The notes beneath the pieces are model-generated. The model worked only from the letters and a program-made list of their open reading frames with translations, did no database searches and was not told the DNA's origin. Positions 8,754-19,073 of a stretch of DNA of 60,986 bases are shown here, in pieces. Position 1 is the stretch's first letter, and every line of letters begins with the position of its first letter. Made by a program: the position numbers and the translations under genes. Source of the stretch: Agathobaculum hominis (GTDB lineage Bacteria; Bacillota; Clostridia; Oscillospirales; Butyricicoccaceae); NCBI RefSeq assembly GCF_014288055.1, contig NZ_JACOPK010000013.1, positions 1 to 60,986 of the forward strand, in the 5' to 3' direction.

Positions 8754-8800
8754 AAATATCTGGGGTATCTGGGTGAAAATCCCAGATACCCCAGATATTT
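8754..8800 (+). terminator. Perfect 20-bp hairpin after the 612-aa gene
   Basis: AAATATCTGGGGTATCTGGG pairs perfectly with 8781-8800 across a 7-base loop. There is no long T run, so termination may depend on the strength of the stem, or the stem may protect the mRNA end. Confidence 0.7.
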
Positions 8801-8892
8801 AGCAAAGGAAGAAGAAAAAACAGTGTATTTTAACAGACAAAACCGCCGGATATACATGAGCAATCCGACGGCCCTGTTTGGTCCTATTTCGT

Positions 8893-10566
8893 TTAATTGT
8901 TGTCGCTGACGGTCTTTACCGCCTTGCTCATCTCCTGCATCAGAGAAGCATGGCTGAGGTCAGATGGATCATCTGCGTAGCGGATCCAGTAGTGGCCGCT
9001 GAGTGACTGGCTGTGAAGTCTTGCACAGGCAGATTTCATGACCATAACTCCTGTCTTGAGTGCGTGTTCCTTAAACGGACCATACAATTCTTCGGTCAGA
9101 TCAACGCGTTTCAGCAAGCGGAGAAGAGAGAAATCTGTGAAAACAATGTAGTGGTTGCCGTCACCGTTTTTGTGTTTACGAACATATCGGAAAGCAACAG
9201 CACTTTGCTCGATGTTCAGCAGCTTCCTGCCTTCATCGGGTGTTGTAGGCGTGTCGATGATCTCATCCTCGTAACGGCTCTGATCGGTTACCAGATCAAG
9301 CGCATTCTGGAGAATTTTCTGGCGTTCCTCTTCTGCTTCTTTCTGCCGTTTTTGTGCGGTTTGAAAGTCGGTTTCCGCAGCTTCCTTGGCTTGACTTTGA
9401 TTCGGAAATATGGAATCAAGGAAAACATCGAGAAGGGCGTTGCGCCATTCTTCGAACGGATTGCGAAGAAAACTGTATGGACTGCACATACGCTCGTGCC
9501 AGCGTGTGCTTGCGTTAGTGGCATTTTTTCTGGTCAGCGCACGCGAGAACGCAGTACGGAGCCCGCTCAGCTGGGCGGTGGTCAGCGAAGGGATGACATC
9601 CGGCAGCTCGTAGTCCAACGTATCGGGACGATCGAAGAACGTCTTACTGCGGATGATCGGAACCGTCGAAAGCCGGGGAGGAAGAACACCCTTGTACGCA
9701 CGGGAGCGGTCATATGTATCGAGCTTATCAAAGATTGGTGTGAGACCGCTGCCCTTCACAGTGCGAAGTATAATAAGACGGTCATGACAGCCACTCCAGT
9801 TTTTGAGATCTCCGCTGTCTTGGATAATGATTTCACGAGGAGCAACACTGCACGAGCCGTCCTGCACGGTGAAATTCATTGCCGTCAGCACACGGATGAA
9901 ATTGGAATCTGCTTGCAGGCTTACCTTTTTGAGTGTAAAATTGTAGCAGAAGACGGGAATGTCGTCACAGCCGTCAAAGCTGCGGAGCTGCGTATCGAGC
10001 GCAGCGATAAGGATCGGATAGAGCCACTCGGCGTTCGCCTTCAGCGTGTCACTGAAACCGTCCAGATCGAGGGACTCATTCTTCCAGTTGTCACGGTTGG
10101 CCTTGATTGCCGCCTTGGACGGATGGGTTACCTTGATAGTGATTTCGTCTGGCTTGGGCGAGATACGGTCGGCGATGTACTTGTAAGCCTCTAGCTCGCC
10201 ATCTGCTAGCTCGATGTCCGGTAGTATGAACTTGCGTTCTACCATGGACATCGGAATGGCGTACAGGCGGCAGTCGCTAGGACGGCATAGGCACAGCAAG
10301 CGATGTCGATAAGTGTAGCCATTGACAATTGTTCCTAGGGTGTCAGCCCAGCAAGCGAACCCGGGAACAGTGATGCCGTACGGAACGGTTGTGCATTCGT
10401 CTGCCCACTGCAGATGCTCATCGACGGTGAGACGCTGAATCAGCTGGCGCATAGAGTGCTTGGCCAAGTCAATACTCCCGAGGTGAACAACCGTGTTGGT
10501 CTGTCCGGCGACGACGGATTTTGCGAGGAAATTTGCGGGGGATATTGATTTTGCGGTTCTTTTCAT
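8893..10566 (-). CDS. Unrecognised protein (557 aa)
   Basis: I do not recognise a family. The protein is soluble, with mixed alpha/beta character and a charged helical stretch near residues 395-420 (AKEAAETDFQTAQKRQKEAE). It is encoded opposite to its two large neighbours, which argues for separate control. The start follows AAAGGAG. It has a typical size for a structural or replication-associated island protein, but nothing specific can be said. Confidence 0.65.
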   Translation of the reverse strand: MKRTAKSISPANFLAKSVVAGQTNTVVHLGSIDLAKHSMRQLIQRLTVDEHLQWADECTTVPYGITVPGFACWADTLGTIVNGYTYRHRLLCLCRPSDCRLYAIPMSMVERKFILPDIELADGELEAYKYIADRISPKPDEITIKVTHPSKAAIKANRDNWKNESLDLDGFSDTLKANAEWLYPILIAALDTQLRSFDGCDDIPVFCYNFTLKKVSLQADSNFIRVLTAMNFTVQDGSCSVAPREIIIQDSGDLKNWSGCHDRLIILRTVKGSGLTPIFDKLDTYDRSRAYKGVLPPRLSTVPIIRSKTFFDRPDTLDYELPDVIPSLTTAQLSGLRTAFSRALTRKNATNASTRWHERMCSPYSFLRNPFEEWRNALLDVFLDSIFPNQSQAKEAAETDFQTAQKRQKEAEEERQKILQNALDLVTDQSRYEDEIIDTPTTPDEGRKLLNIEQSAVAFRYVRKHKNGDGNHYIVFTDFSLLRLLKRVDLTEELYGPFKEHALKTGVMVMKSACARLHSQSLSGHYWIRYADDPSDLSHASLMQEMSKAVKTVSDNN

Positions 10567-10771
10567 AATAAAACTCCTTTCACATTGCGATTGTGTTCGG
10601 CTGATGATAGAAATATAGCAGACCGAACCGTGTTCGACTACAGATGTGAATGACGATGAGAAAGTTGCGTTTTGTGGATAATAAGTTGTCGGATTGGTTG
10701 AACTTTCTGGATTTTACACACTGATATGAATAAATGGTTCCAAAAAATGAAGGAATAGGAAGATTGATGTC

Positions 10772-12418
10772 ATGGAAAAAGCTATGCAAAATCAAAAAGG
10801 GAAGGCAAAACAGGAACCGGACGGAGCCAGACTATTGGCACGAACTGTCAAGTCGGGTTTGCCTTTGAAAGGCTCACAAGCGGATGCCTTGGAGGTAGAA
10901 AGATGGCGGCAGACATTTGCGGTAAAGTGCGCACCTGGCGGCACGGACTGGAGTATATCGAAGAAGTTGTTCTCCAAAGCTGGATTTATTCTGCAGAGGA
11001 CTCGATTTGGCGAGGATGAGCTGCGCATGGTTTTGCTGGACAGGGGACTTATTTTTACGCAGGAATTTGATACATTAATAGATATGAATGCTTCTTTTGA
11101 AGACAGAGTAACGAATGGAAGGTTCTATCGAAAAAGTGCAACAGATTATGACTCTCCGCTACAGTATGCAGAGGCCGTATTTGTGAAACAACATTCGGAA
11201 ATGTCATCTAATATACGGAAGTGTTTTGAGCAATATACAAGAATTGCTAAGGAGAGGAAATTAACAAGGGAGCAATTAAAAAAACTAACGCCTCCAACAG
11301 AGGGACTAACTAAAGCGGAGAGCGAATGGCTTCAGAAAGCAATTAACAATGATTTCCTTGCAAGTTGGGATTGGTATTTTTGGATAAAGACAGGTGGTAA
11401 GCATTTTCGAACGGAAATATCTGAAGCGCATTGCAGGATTTTCAATGAGATTAATGAGCAAGCGAGCGAATTCGATAGGTTGCGTAAGAAGGCGATAGAG
11501 TGGTATGAGCTATCGGATGAACAGAAAAAATTTGCGTCGATTAGTCAAGAAAGTGCAAAAATAATTCTTGAAAAATTTAATAGTATATATCCTCAATGGA
11601 CGATTCGCAATATCGATAAATGTGCAGAGAAACTGATCATGAGCGAAGAAAAAGCTCTGTTTGTCATGTATACAATCGTCGATAAAGCCAAACGGTCAAA
11701 AGCGAGTGATAAGGCCAATAGACTGATAGAGGAAATATATCTAACAGGAGAAATCTACCATCTATTTGAAGCAATTTTGCCTGAAATACCTTGCATGGAT
11801 GCGCTGCATATGATCTGGAACGGATGGATGAAAGATAAGATATGTTCTAGTCGTAAATGTTGGGAAACATTGGTGTCAGCTATGAAGAAGCAACCTAAAT
11901 TAAGAGAATATATACGCGTTTTCCCACCGCTTGAATTAGGAATGTACTTATCCGATCTGTTGTATACCTCGTTGCCGGAAAGCACGTGTAATTTGGCATA
12001 TGATAATGTGTTCTTTGTAGAAGCAGAGACAGTATCAAAGTATAAATCTCTATACTCAGATCAATATAAGGATTTGATTGCGAAAGAAATGAAAAAAACA
12101 CGTGTAGACGAATATCAGAAGTTGTGGATCAATCCGGAAACAACCAGAGAGGAAAGAATAAAATTCGTCCAATATAGGATAAGGTATTTCAAAGACTGGG
12201 AAATTCCCAACGATATATGCATATGGGATGGATTTTTCCCGATACAAGCTGCTCGAGATGAGGGTATTCGAGAACGACGGATGAGGAAATACAGTGGAGA
12301 GTTAAAGACATTGATACTTGAAAATGTCTGGCAGGATTGTATTCTTGATAAGGCGCGAACGAAATTGTGGGATATGGCTGTTTTGCAGTTCATGCTTCCA
12401 AAAGTAAAGAATAAATAG
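10772..12418 (+). CDS. Unrecognised helical protein (548 aa)
   Basis: I do not recognise a family. It is basic at the N-terminus and helical and aromatic-rich throughout, with no Walker motif, membrane segment or signal peptide. The ATG follows AGGAAG; a second ATG 15 bases later is an alternative. A terminator-like hairpin lies about 75 bases after the stop. Base composition is more A+T-rich than the 557-residue gene next to it, which suggests a different origin. Confidence 0.65.
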   Translation: MEKAMQNQKGKAKQEPDGARLLARTVKSGLPLKGSQADALEVERWRQTFAVKCAPGGTDWSISKKLFSKAGFILQRTRFGEDELRMVLLDRGLIFTQEFDTLIDMNASFEDRVTNGRFYRKSATDYDSPLQYAEAVFVKQHSEMSSNIRKCFEQYTRIAKERKLTREQLKKLTPPTEGLTKAESEWLQKAINNDFLASWDWYFWIKTGGKHFRTEISEAHCRIFNEINEQASEFDRLRKKAIEWYELSDEQKKFASISQESAKIILEKFNSIYPQWTIRNIDKCAEKLIMSEEKALFVMYTIVDKAKRSKASDKANRLIEEIYLTGEIYHLFEAILPEIPCMDALHMIWNGWMKDKICSSRKCWETLVSAMKKQPKLREYIRVFPPLELGMYLSDLLYTSLPESTCNLAYDNVFFVEAETVSKYKSLYSDQYKDLIAKEMKKTRVDEYQKLWINPETTREERIKFVQYRIRYFKDWEIPNDICIWDGFFPIQAARDEGIRERRMRKYSGELKTLILENVWQDCILDKARTKLWDMAVLQFMLPKVKNK

Positions 12419-12491
12419 CGTAATAAAACAGCAATACAATTAATGAAGTGAATTTCTGTGTCACTCCGAATAGGATAGAAGAGAACAAACA

Positions 12492-12515
12492 AAGGGCATG
12501 CACACGCATGCCCTT
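12492..12515. terminator. Hairpin terminator
   Basis: AAGGGCATGC-ACAC-GCATGCCCTT is a perfect 10-bp stem, followed after seven bases by TGTTTTATG. It ends the transcript of the 548-residue gene. Confidence 0.75.
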
Positions 12516-12915
12516 ACTGCTGTTTTATGAGGTTTGATAGTCTGGTGAGTGCCTTTCTCACAATCAGTTGCGGGAGAAGTCGTATGCGTATCGAGTACTT
12601 TTTAGTCCGCCTGCATACACTTTTCCGGCTAAGTATAGGTGCCCCTTTGAATTGCTATATGTAGCTTGAAAGGGTGCGTAAACGACTGCAAGAAACTGGC
12701 ACTCTCATACTTTGGGATGATTTACACATACCGAAAAGGTTGTTATACTTATCTTGGTAGTTTATGCAGAAAAATATCGAAAGGCTTATGGCGAGGGGTG
12801 CACCCCTCATACCGTGGTACCCACGGTATGATACCTTTCTACAAAACTGTAGGCTTTGCCCGCTATGGTCAGGCAGGTGTGGAAAAATCTGACCATTATG
12901 TAAAGAAGGAAACAC
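12516..12915 (+). promoter_or_regulatory. Structured leader upstream of the SLH pseudogene
   Basis: This 400-base gap has no gene. It contains two abutting perfect palindromes, GAGGGGTGCACCCCTC (12793-12808) and ATACCGTGG-TAC-CCACGGTAT (12809-12829), about 90 bases before the SLH start codon. They could be an operator or a leader structure. I recognise no riboswitch class. Confidence 0.4.
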
Positions 12916-14400
12916 ATGAGGAAACGCATTACAAGTCTGTTTCTTGTGCTGGCGTTCTGTCTGACCCTGCTGCCGACATCGGCGCTGGCAGAGGAGCCGG
13001 ACACGTTAGACGGCGAAAGAATTGAAACCTCTATCGGTAATGATACCGAGGGAGATGGAGACATCGACAATAACGTTGAAGAATAGGACACCGAATCCAG
13101 TGATCATGCGTCTTTTGACCTTGAAGCAGGTGATGCAGCGTCTGGGGACGGTGAAGTGACCGAAGAAGATGCTGTTGTCAAGGTCGAGGCCGATGGCCAA
13201 ACACGCTATTATAAGGCCATTGATGACGCCTTCACTGACGAAAACCAAGACGGTACCGTCACGCTGATGAAAGATGTCACGAACGGTCACACCATCTATG
13301 TCACTGGCGGACCGTATATCCTTGACCTAAACGGGTGCGATATGAGCAGCGTTAGCGAGGACTCGGTAACGGTCACGGTAGGCAAGGCAGACGGCGATAA
13401 AGGCAATTTGACCGTCAAGGACAGTGGCACTGACGGCCGTCTCGAGAAACTTGTCGTTGAAAGCGGTTCACTGACGGTGGGAAATGGCTCGTTCGGCTTC
13501 GTTGGCGACAATGCAAGTTCCTGCATCGGAAGTATCAACTTTAAGGGCGGACATGCAGATGAGTTCAAGATCAACTCCAGAGGTTACTGGACCGATGGTG
13601 TTGGCAATTTTGTTGACGGTCTCCGCACGTTCGTCCTCTGGCGGCGGTTCGTCCGCGGGTAGCTCGTCTGCGAATGCGGTTTCTACATCCGGTAAGTCGG
13701 ATAATGGTTCGGTCTCGGCGGATAAGTCTACCGCGAAGAAGGGTGACACGGTAGCCATCACGGTAACTCCGGACGCTGGTTACGAACTCGGCAAGCTGAC
13801 CGTAACCGACAGCAAGGGCAACGGCAAGTACACCTTCACCATGCCGGACAGCAAGGTAACGGTTCCCCCAACTTTTACCAAGGTTGCTGATGAGAAGCCG
13901 TCCACTACCGGCTACGTTGACGTTGCGTCTTCCGCATGGTACAACGACGCAATTCAGTACGTCCCCGATAAGGGCCTGATGAGTGGCACCGGCGATAACA
14001 AGTTCTCGCCGAGTAGCTCGACCACTCGTGGTATGCTGATGACTGTACTGGCGCGTTATGCTAGTCATGACACCACGAACAGCATTCCGTGGTACCAGGC
14101 TGGCATGGATTGGGCCAAGGCGAATGGCGTTTCCGACGGCACCAACCCGACCATCAACATTACCCGCGAGCAGCTTGTCACCATGCTGTATCGCTACGCT
14201 GGTTCTCCGGCCGCAAACGGTTCATTGGACAGCTTCACGGACGCAAGCACCGTCAGCAGCTATGCTGTCAGCGCGATGCAGTGGGGGCTGTCGAGAATGG
14301 CATCGTAAACGGCTCCAATGGCAAGCTCAACCCGAAGAATAACGCAACCCGCGCTGAGGTTGCTGCAATTCTTATGCGCTTCTGCGAGATGGGTAAGTAA
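12916..14400 (+). pseudogene. Broken SLH-domain surface protein gene
   Basis: The frame opens with a clear signal peptide (MRKRITSLFLVLAFCLTLLP, cleavage after ALA). An in-frame TAG at 13084 stops it after 56 codons, and the same frame reopens to 13662. The sequence then continues in a second frame with a Ser/Gly linker, a repeat-like segment and two S-layer homology repeats (residues like SSAWYNDAIQYV and TTRGMLMTVLARYA). A second frameshift near 14287 leads to the last SLH motif (NATRAEVAAILMRFCE). Such proteins bind cell-wall polymer through SLH domains. Three lesions make a functional product unlikely. Confidence 0.85.
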
Positions 14401-14415
14401 AGCCTATACAGACAA

Positions 14416-14439
14416 ACAGCACAGCTTCGGCTGTGCTGT
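14416..14439 (+). terminator. SLH-gene terminator
   Basis: ACAGCACAGC-TTCG-GCTGTGCTGT followed by TTTTCACT. Close relatives of this hairpin follow the SLH remnants at 24.5 and 30.3 kb. Confidence 0.85.
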
Positions 14440-14474
14440 TTTCACTGCTTAACGGAAAGCGCCTGTGAGATATA

Positions 14475-14503
14475 TTGTCTTTCAGTGCAAATAAGGCTAT
14501 AAT
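14475..14503 (+). promoter_or_regulatory. Promoter of the AraC-GH39 gene
   Basis: TTGTCT, 17 bases, TATAAT; the -10 box ends 29 bases before the GTG start. Confidence 0.75.
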
Positions 14504-14532
14504 ACTCTTAACATACCAGATGATAAGAGGAT

Positions 14533-17013
14533 GTGAATGACGTGACGCTGGACTTTAATGACAACCATGAGATAACACTCAGCATACTGCACGAAGATCA
14601 GCCGTATCTGCTGTGGAGCAGCGGCGTGCGCTTCGTTTTCGTCATGCGCGGAACGGTCAGCGCCCTTCTGCACGGTCAGACGCACACGCTGTCACCGGCT
14701 GGCTTTTGTCTCATCCATCCGCTCGAACTGTGTCAAATTTCCTGCTTTGCAGATAGTAAGGCGCTGATGGTGTACATTCCGCAGGATTATATCCGGCTGT
14801 CCGGCTTTACGAACAGCGCATGGGATTGTCTGGCGGTCGATGCGCAGGCCTCACCGCAGACAATCTGCGATGAGCTGCGCCGTCTGTTTGCCAAGATCGT
14901 CTCGCTGTACTTCAACCGAGCGCCAAAGCAGGTACTAAACGCTGCTGTCATGCAGTTTTTTCAGTTTCTGGAGCAGAATTTCCACGCTGAAAAAAGTGAC
15001 GCTGGAGAACATCTGCCCAGCACCTCGATGGATCGTATCACGCAGGTATTGAAGCTTATCCACAGCCGCTGGAACGAGGATATTTCCGTGCCCGAGCTGG
15101 CAGAGCAGGTCCATGTCAGTCCGAATTACCTGTCCCGATTTTTCAGCAGACACATCCATATGACGATCACCGACTATATCGGCAGCATTCGTATTCACCA
15201 CGCGCTTACGATGCTTCGCGAGGACCACTGTTCCGTCACGGATGTGGCTCTGCAGGCAGGCTTTCCTAACTCGTCCGCTTTTATCCGCAAGTTCAAGCAG
15301 CAGTTTGGCGTTACGCCGAAGCAGTATGCAAAGGATCTGGAAGAGCAGCGTAAAAATCAGCAGCCGGATGTCCTGCTCCCCAACATGCAAACCGAAGCCG
15401 GTGATTTTGCCGCACTGTTCAAGTATCTTCCGCTGGACGATGACCGCATCTCTGCCACAGAGAAAACGCTGTATCCCCTCCAGATCAACGCGTCCGCTGA
15501 GGGCAGACCCATACGCCCAATCTGGCAGAAGCTCTTAAATTTCGGATACGCCCGCGAGGGACTGCTCGCTTCGGTACAGCAGCAGATCATGCGCGCACAG
15601 CAGGAGATTGGCTTTGAGTATATTCGTTTTCACGGTATTTTCGATGACAACATACAGATTTATCAGGAAAACAGAGAAGGACAGCCGGTACTCAATTTTC
15701 TGTATGCCGATCTGCTGACCGACTTTCTGATTTCGCAGGGCTTCAAACTGTATATCGAGCTTGGCCTTATGCCGTCAGCCTTAAAAAAATACGATATTTT
15801 TGTTCTCAGCCGCAGCAGCAACTATTCCGTTGCGGCGCAGCAGGAGAAATGGCAGCAGCTCGTCTCCGGCAGTATTCAGCACTGGATCACGCGCTACGGC
15901 CTTGATACCGTGCGGACATGGAAATTCACAACGATGGGCATCCATGTGCCGGTGTTCACCGAAGTAACCTTCGACGAATTCTACACACATTATCAGTCAA
16001 CCTGGCAGGCGGTGAAATCGGTCGATCCCCTTCTTCAGTTCGGCGGTCCCGGCGGTTTTGCAAGCATCGTCTGGGCGGCGGATATTCTGCCGGATTTCTT
16101 TCGCTTTGCCGAAGACCACGGCTGCTTTCCGGATTTTATCACAACGCAGGATTATCCGCATCAGAATGTGGAAGATGACATAGAATTCATGAACACTTCC
16201 ATTTCACAGGATTTCTTGCCAACAACGCTGAGCGGCGACCGTCACTTCACGCGCAACCTGTGCACTCGGCTGTGTCAGCTGATGCGCGCTGTCGACCGTG
16301 AGCACACTCCTATCTGGCTGGAGGAATGCAACTCGACCATATGGCAGCGCGACCTGTCCGGTGATACCTGCTACAAGGCCGCATGGCTGTGCCACAGCAT
16401 CGCAGAGAATTACGACTCTGTGGAAGCATTCGGATACTGGCTTCTGACGGATTTCATCGAGGAACGCGGTCCCTTCAACCGCCTTTTCCACGGTGGATAC
16501 GGGCTGTTCACCTTCAATGGAATCCCAAAGGCAGGATGGCAGGCTCTGAACTTGCTGCACAGTACAGGCGATCAGGTCTTATACAGTGGCGACTGGTATC
16601 TCGTGACCCGAAGTGCAAGGCAGCTGCAAATTTTGCTGTTTCACTATTGCGACTATGACAGTCTGTACCGTCATCGCTATCGAAAGCTGGAATATCCGGA
16701 AGAGGCATACCGCGTATTCCGGACCAGCAACGTAATGGATGTCCGTATACAGCTAAACAGCCTTGTACCGCAGCCTCACCGCATGCAGCAGTTTATCATC
16801 GACAGAGAACATGGCTCCTCGTTTGATCAGTGGCTGCGCTGGGGCGCACCGAACGATCTTTCTGTCGCAGATGTGGAGCAGCTGCACCGCGCGTCCGAAC
16901 CCGGCTATCGTTCCACTCTGCTTTGCCCGGATGAGAAGGGTGAATTTGTCCTGCAGAGCAGATTACAGCCTCATGAAGTGCAGTTATTTATTATCGAACT
17001 GAATAACGGATAG
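14533..17013 (+). CDS. AraC-family regulator fused to a GH39-like domain
   Basis: The 826-residue protein has a cupin-like sensor (about 10-125), a double helix-turn-helix of the AraC family (about 165-265, with ISVPELAEQVHVSPNYLSRF and a second helix near VTDVALQAGFPNSSAFIRKF) and a C-terminal region resembling glycoside hydrolase family 39 (beta-xylosidase). In GH39 enzymes the acid/base Glu sits in a WNEPN-like motif. Here the matching stretch reads WKFTTMGIHVPV, without that Glu, while the nucleophile-like Glu in IWLEECNST is kept. It is therefore probably a sugar sensor rather than an active enzyme. It likely controls the esterase and symporter genes that follow. GTG is the start; a second GTG lies nine bases on. 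Confidence 0.88.
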   Translation: MNDVTLDFNDNHEITLSILHEDQPYLLWSSGVRFVFVMRGTVSALLHGQTHTLSPAGFCLIHPLELCQISCFADSKALMVYIPQDYIRLSGFTNSAWDCLAVDAQASPQTICDELRRLFAKIVSLYFNRAPKQVLNAAVMQFFQFLEQNFHAEKSDAGEHLPSTSMDRITQVLKLIHSRWNEDISVPELAEQVHVSPNYLSRFFSRHIHMTITDYIGSIRIHHALTMLREDHCSVTDVALQAGFPNSSAFIRKFKQQFGVTPKQYAKDLEEQRKNQQPDVLLPNMQTEAGDFAALFKYLPLDDDRISATEKTLYPLQINASAEGRPIRPIWQKLLNFGYAREGLLASVQQQIMRAQQEIGFEYIRFHGIFDDNIQIYQENREGQPVLNFLYADLLTDFLISQGFKLYIELGLMPSALKKYDIFVLSRSSNYSVAAQQEKWQQLVSGSIQHWITRYGLDTVRTWKFTTMGIHVPVFTEVTFDEFYTHYQSTWQAVKSVDPLLQFGGPGGFASIVWAADILPDFFRFAEDHGCFPDFITTQDYPHQNVEDDIEFMNTSISQDFLPTTLSGDRHFTRNLCTRLCQLMRAVDREHTPIWLEECNSTIWQRDLSGDTCYKAAWLCHSIAENYDSVEAFGYWLLTDFIEERGPFNRLFHGGYGLFTFNGIPKAGWQALNLLHSTGDQVLYSGDWYLVTRSARQLQILLFHYCDYDSLYRHRYRKLEYPEEAYRVFRTSNVMDVRIQLNSLVPQPHRMQQFIIDREHGSSFDQWLRWGAPNDLSVADVEQLHRASEPGYRSTLLCPDEKGEFVLQSRLQPHEVQLFIIELNNG

Positions 17014-17037
17014 GCCGCTGTCCTATCTCGAATTGAC

Positions 17038-17082
17038 ATCTGCAACGGGATGTGTTTCTTTGAAAACTATTCTGTTGCAGAT
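17038..17082 (+). promoter_or_regulatory. Inverted repeat between regulator and esterase genes
   Basis: ATCTGCAAC and its complement GTTGCAGAT are separated by 27 bases and followed by ATTTTATTTAT. It may be the terminator of the regulator gene or an operator for it. The esterase promoter has a good -10 (TATAAT, 17218-17223) but no convincing -35, as is common for activator-dependent promoters. Confidence 0.5.
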
Positions 17083-17281
17083 ATTTTATTTATATTCTGT
17101 TTTATAAATCGTCATTTTCTATCCTATTCTTTTTGTTTTTTCGTACTTCCTGCAAATGCAGAAATGAAATTATGTATTTTATGACATAATCTTTGTTTTG
17201 TTCTCCTTTAAAATCCTTATAATAATAACCATCAACAATGTTTGCAGACAGTTGGAAGTTGAAACAAAAAAAGGTGGTAAC

Positions 17282-19072
17282 ATGTATCAGAATGTAAATC
17301 TCTCATTCGATCCTGCACATCCGCTTCAGGTGGCAAAGCAGGGTACGTTTGAGCGGTGGGTGGAAACAGCGGGCAGAAAGCGCCGATTTCTCGTGCATAT
17401 TCCGCGCCGCTGCCGCGAAGCCGCGGCAGGCATTTTCATCCTGCCTCCGTCCGGCTGGACGGCAGATGATGTGCTTGAGAAAACGAACTGGAAATGGCTT
17501 GCGGAAGCTGAACCTGAACGCAGTAAGCCGGTTCTGTTCTTTCTCGAACCGCTCGCAGGCGAATGGCACACAGACGAGCCGTATGGCTGCACCAGTGGAG
17601 ACGTTGCCTATGTCGAAGCGGTTTTCCGTGAGCTGAGCGACCGTCACTGGTTTAATATTCATGAGTCCGGGCTGTACCTATATGGCTGCGGAGAAGGGGC
17701 AACGATTGCGCAGATGGCTGCCATGTGGAACCCGGCGATCTATGCCGGCGTATGTACGATCGACTCTGCGGTTTCCCCGACTTATGCGCAGGCGGCGGCT
17801 GCGGATGACTGTCTCAATCTGGATGGCTTCGAAGATACCGAACATCGCTGCGGCTTTCTGAAAAGCGATATTCCGCTCCCGGCATGGGTAATCGCAGATC
17901 GAACACAGGACAAGACAGCTGTGCAGTACTGGAAGTACAGCATCCGTTCAGATTACAGCACACAGCTGACACAAGACACGATTGCCTATCGTCGTCTTAC
18001 ACCGCTGGAGCATCCACAAAACAACGATATTGCAGCATATGAAGTCTGGTCGAGTACACTTTCCGGCTGTTCGGAAGCGGCCGGAGACGCCATGCTGCAC
18101 CGCATCTGGAACGGTTTTCTCAGCCGTCACCGCCGCTGGATGGGTGACCCCGGCGGAAATCTGCGCATGTATGACGATCCGCTTTGCAACCGTCATGTGG
18201 AATATCACATGGAAAAGGTAGATGGCTGGCTGCGCGAATGGTATGTATATGTGCCGGAGGCAGTCCGTCAGCATCCCGAAGTCCCGGTTCCGCTGGTCTT
18301 TGCCTGCCATGGCTATACCTGCAACGGCGCCATTTACATGGAAAACTCCGGCTGGAACCGTATCGCTGACGAAAACGGCTTTGTGGTTGTTTACCCGACC
18401 GCAGGCTATGGTCAGATGTGTGTAGAAAATGCCTACTGCAGCAGTGATAATCTGCCCCTGCCTGCCTGGAACATCTTCCACAAGGACACGCAGCCTGAGG
18501 AATACCCGTTTTTCCGGTATCTGATCGAGCGAACCGCAGACGATTATCCGATCGACCGCAGCCGCATTTTTGTCACTGGACATTCTCTCGGTTCTCTTAT
18601 GGTGCAGATGCTCGGCCTGGCTATGCCGGAATATTTTGCGGCGATTGCGCCTTGCTCGGGCATTCTGTTCAGCGATCTGGAACAGGAGCCTCTGTCCCTG
18701 CCTGAGGTCGCAGCACGAAAGGACACCTTGCTCCCCGTCTGGATGTTCGGCGGCAGCGAGGAAGCCTTTCTCGTTCCGGACCGTCCGGCAGACGGCAACC
18801 GCACAGCCTATACCCTCGAAGCATGGCGCAGGCTGAACCATATCGAGCCGGCTCACGTGCAGGACTGGACAGTCGGCTGGCACACCTATGAAATGCGCTG
18901 GGATGATCTGATTTATCGAAAAGACGACATGCCGCTCGTCGGCTTCACCCGTGTACAGGATATGCCGCACGCAACCACGATAGAGATGTCCCGCCGCATC
19001 TGGGACGAGTTTTTCTCCCGTTTTTCGCGCGTAGACAGCAGTATTGTTTATCATGACAAGGAGGACAGCTAA
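17282..19072 (+). CDS. Two-domain alpha/beta-hydrolase, probable carbohydrate esterase
   Basis: The 596-residue protein seems to hold two alpha/beta-hydrolase units. The C-terminal one (about 315-590) resembles LpqC/feruloyl or acetyl-xylan esterases: HGYTCNG oxyanion region, FVTGHSLGS with the nucleophilic Ser, and a late MPHATTIEM histidine. The N-terminal one (about 20-260) has a degenerate nucleophile elbow (YGCGEGA) and may be non-catalytic. No signal peptide is visible, so it acts in the cytoplasm, probably on imported decorated oligosaccharides. The ATG was chosen for the AAAGGTGG site; an upstream frame extension lacks one. The symporter gene starts two bases after the stop. Confidence 0.8.
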   Translation: MYQNVNLSFDPAHPLQVAKQGTFERWVETAGRKRRFLVHIPRRCREAAAGIFILPPSGWTADDVLEKTNWKWLAEAEPERSKPVLFFLEPLAGEWHTDEPYGCTSGDVAYVEAVFRELSDRHWFNIHESGLYLYGCGEGATIAQMAAMWNPAIYAGVCTIDSAVSPTYAQAAAADDCLNLDGFEDTEHRCGFLKSDIPLPAWVIADRTQDKTAVQYWKYSIRSDYSTQLTQDTIAYRRLTPLEHPQNNDIAAYEVWSSTLSGCSEAAGDAMLHRIWNGFLSRHRRWMGDPGGNLRMYDDPLCNRHVEYHMEKVDGWLREWYVYVPEAVRQHPEVPVPLVFACHGYTCNGAIYMENSGWNRIADENGFVVVYPTAGYGQMCVENAYCSSDNLPLPAWNIFHKDTQPEEYPFFRYLIERTADDYPIDRSRIFVTGHSLGSLMVQMLGLAMPEYFAAIAPCSGILFSDLEQEPLSLPEVAARKDTLLPVWMFGGSEEAFLVPDRPADGNRTAYTLEAWRRLNHIEPAHVQDWTVGWHTYEMRWDDLIYRKDDMPLVGFTRVQDMPHATTIEMSRRIWDEFFSRFSRVDSSIVYHDKEDS

Positions 19073-19073
19073 C

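Noticed and set aside
9013..10194. Plus-strand frame of 393 codons opposite the 557-residue gene
   Set aside because: Antisense shadow; the minus-strand frame is longer, has AAAGGAG before its start and normal composition.
12560..12700. Possible riboswitch in the SLH leader
   Set aside because: Some complementarity can be drawn but no conserved riboswitch core is recognisable.
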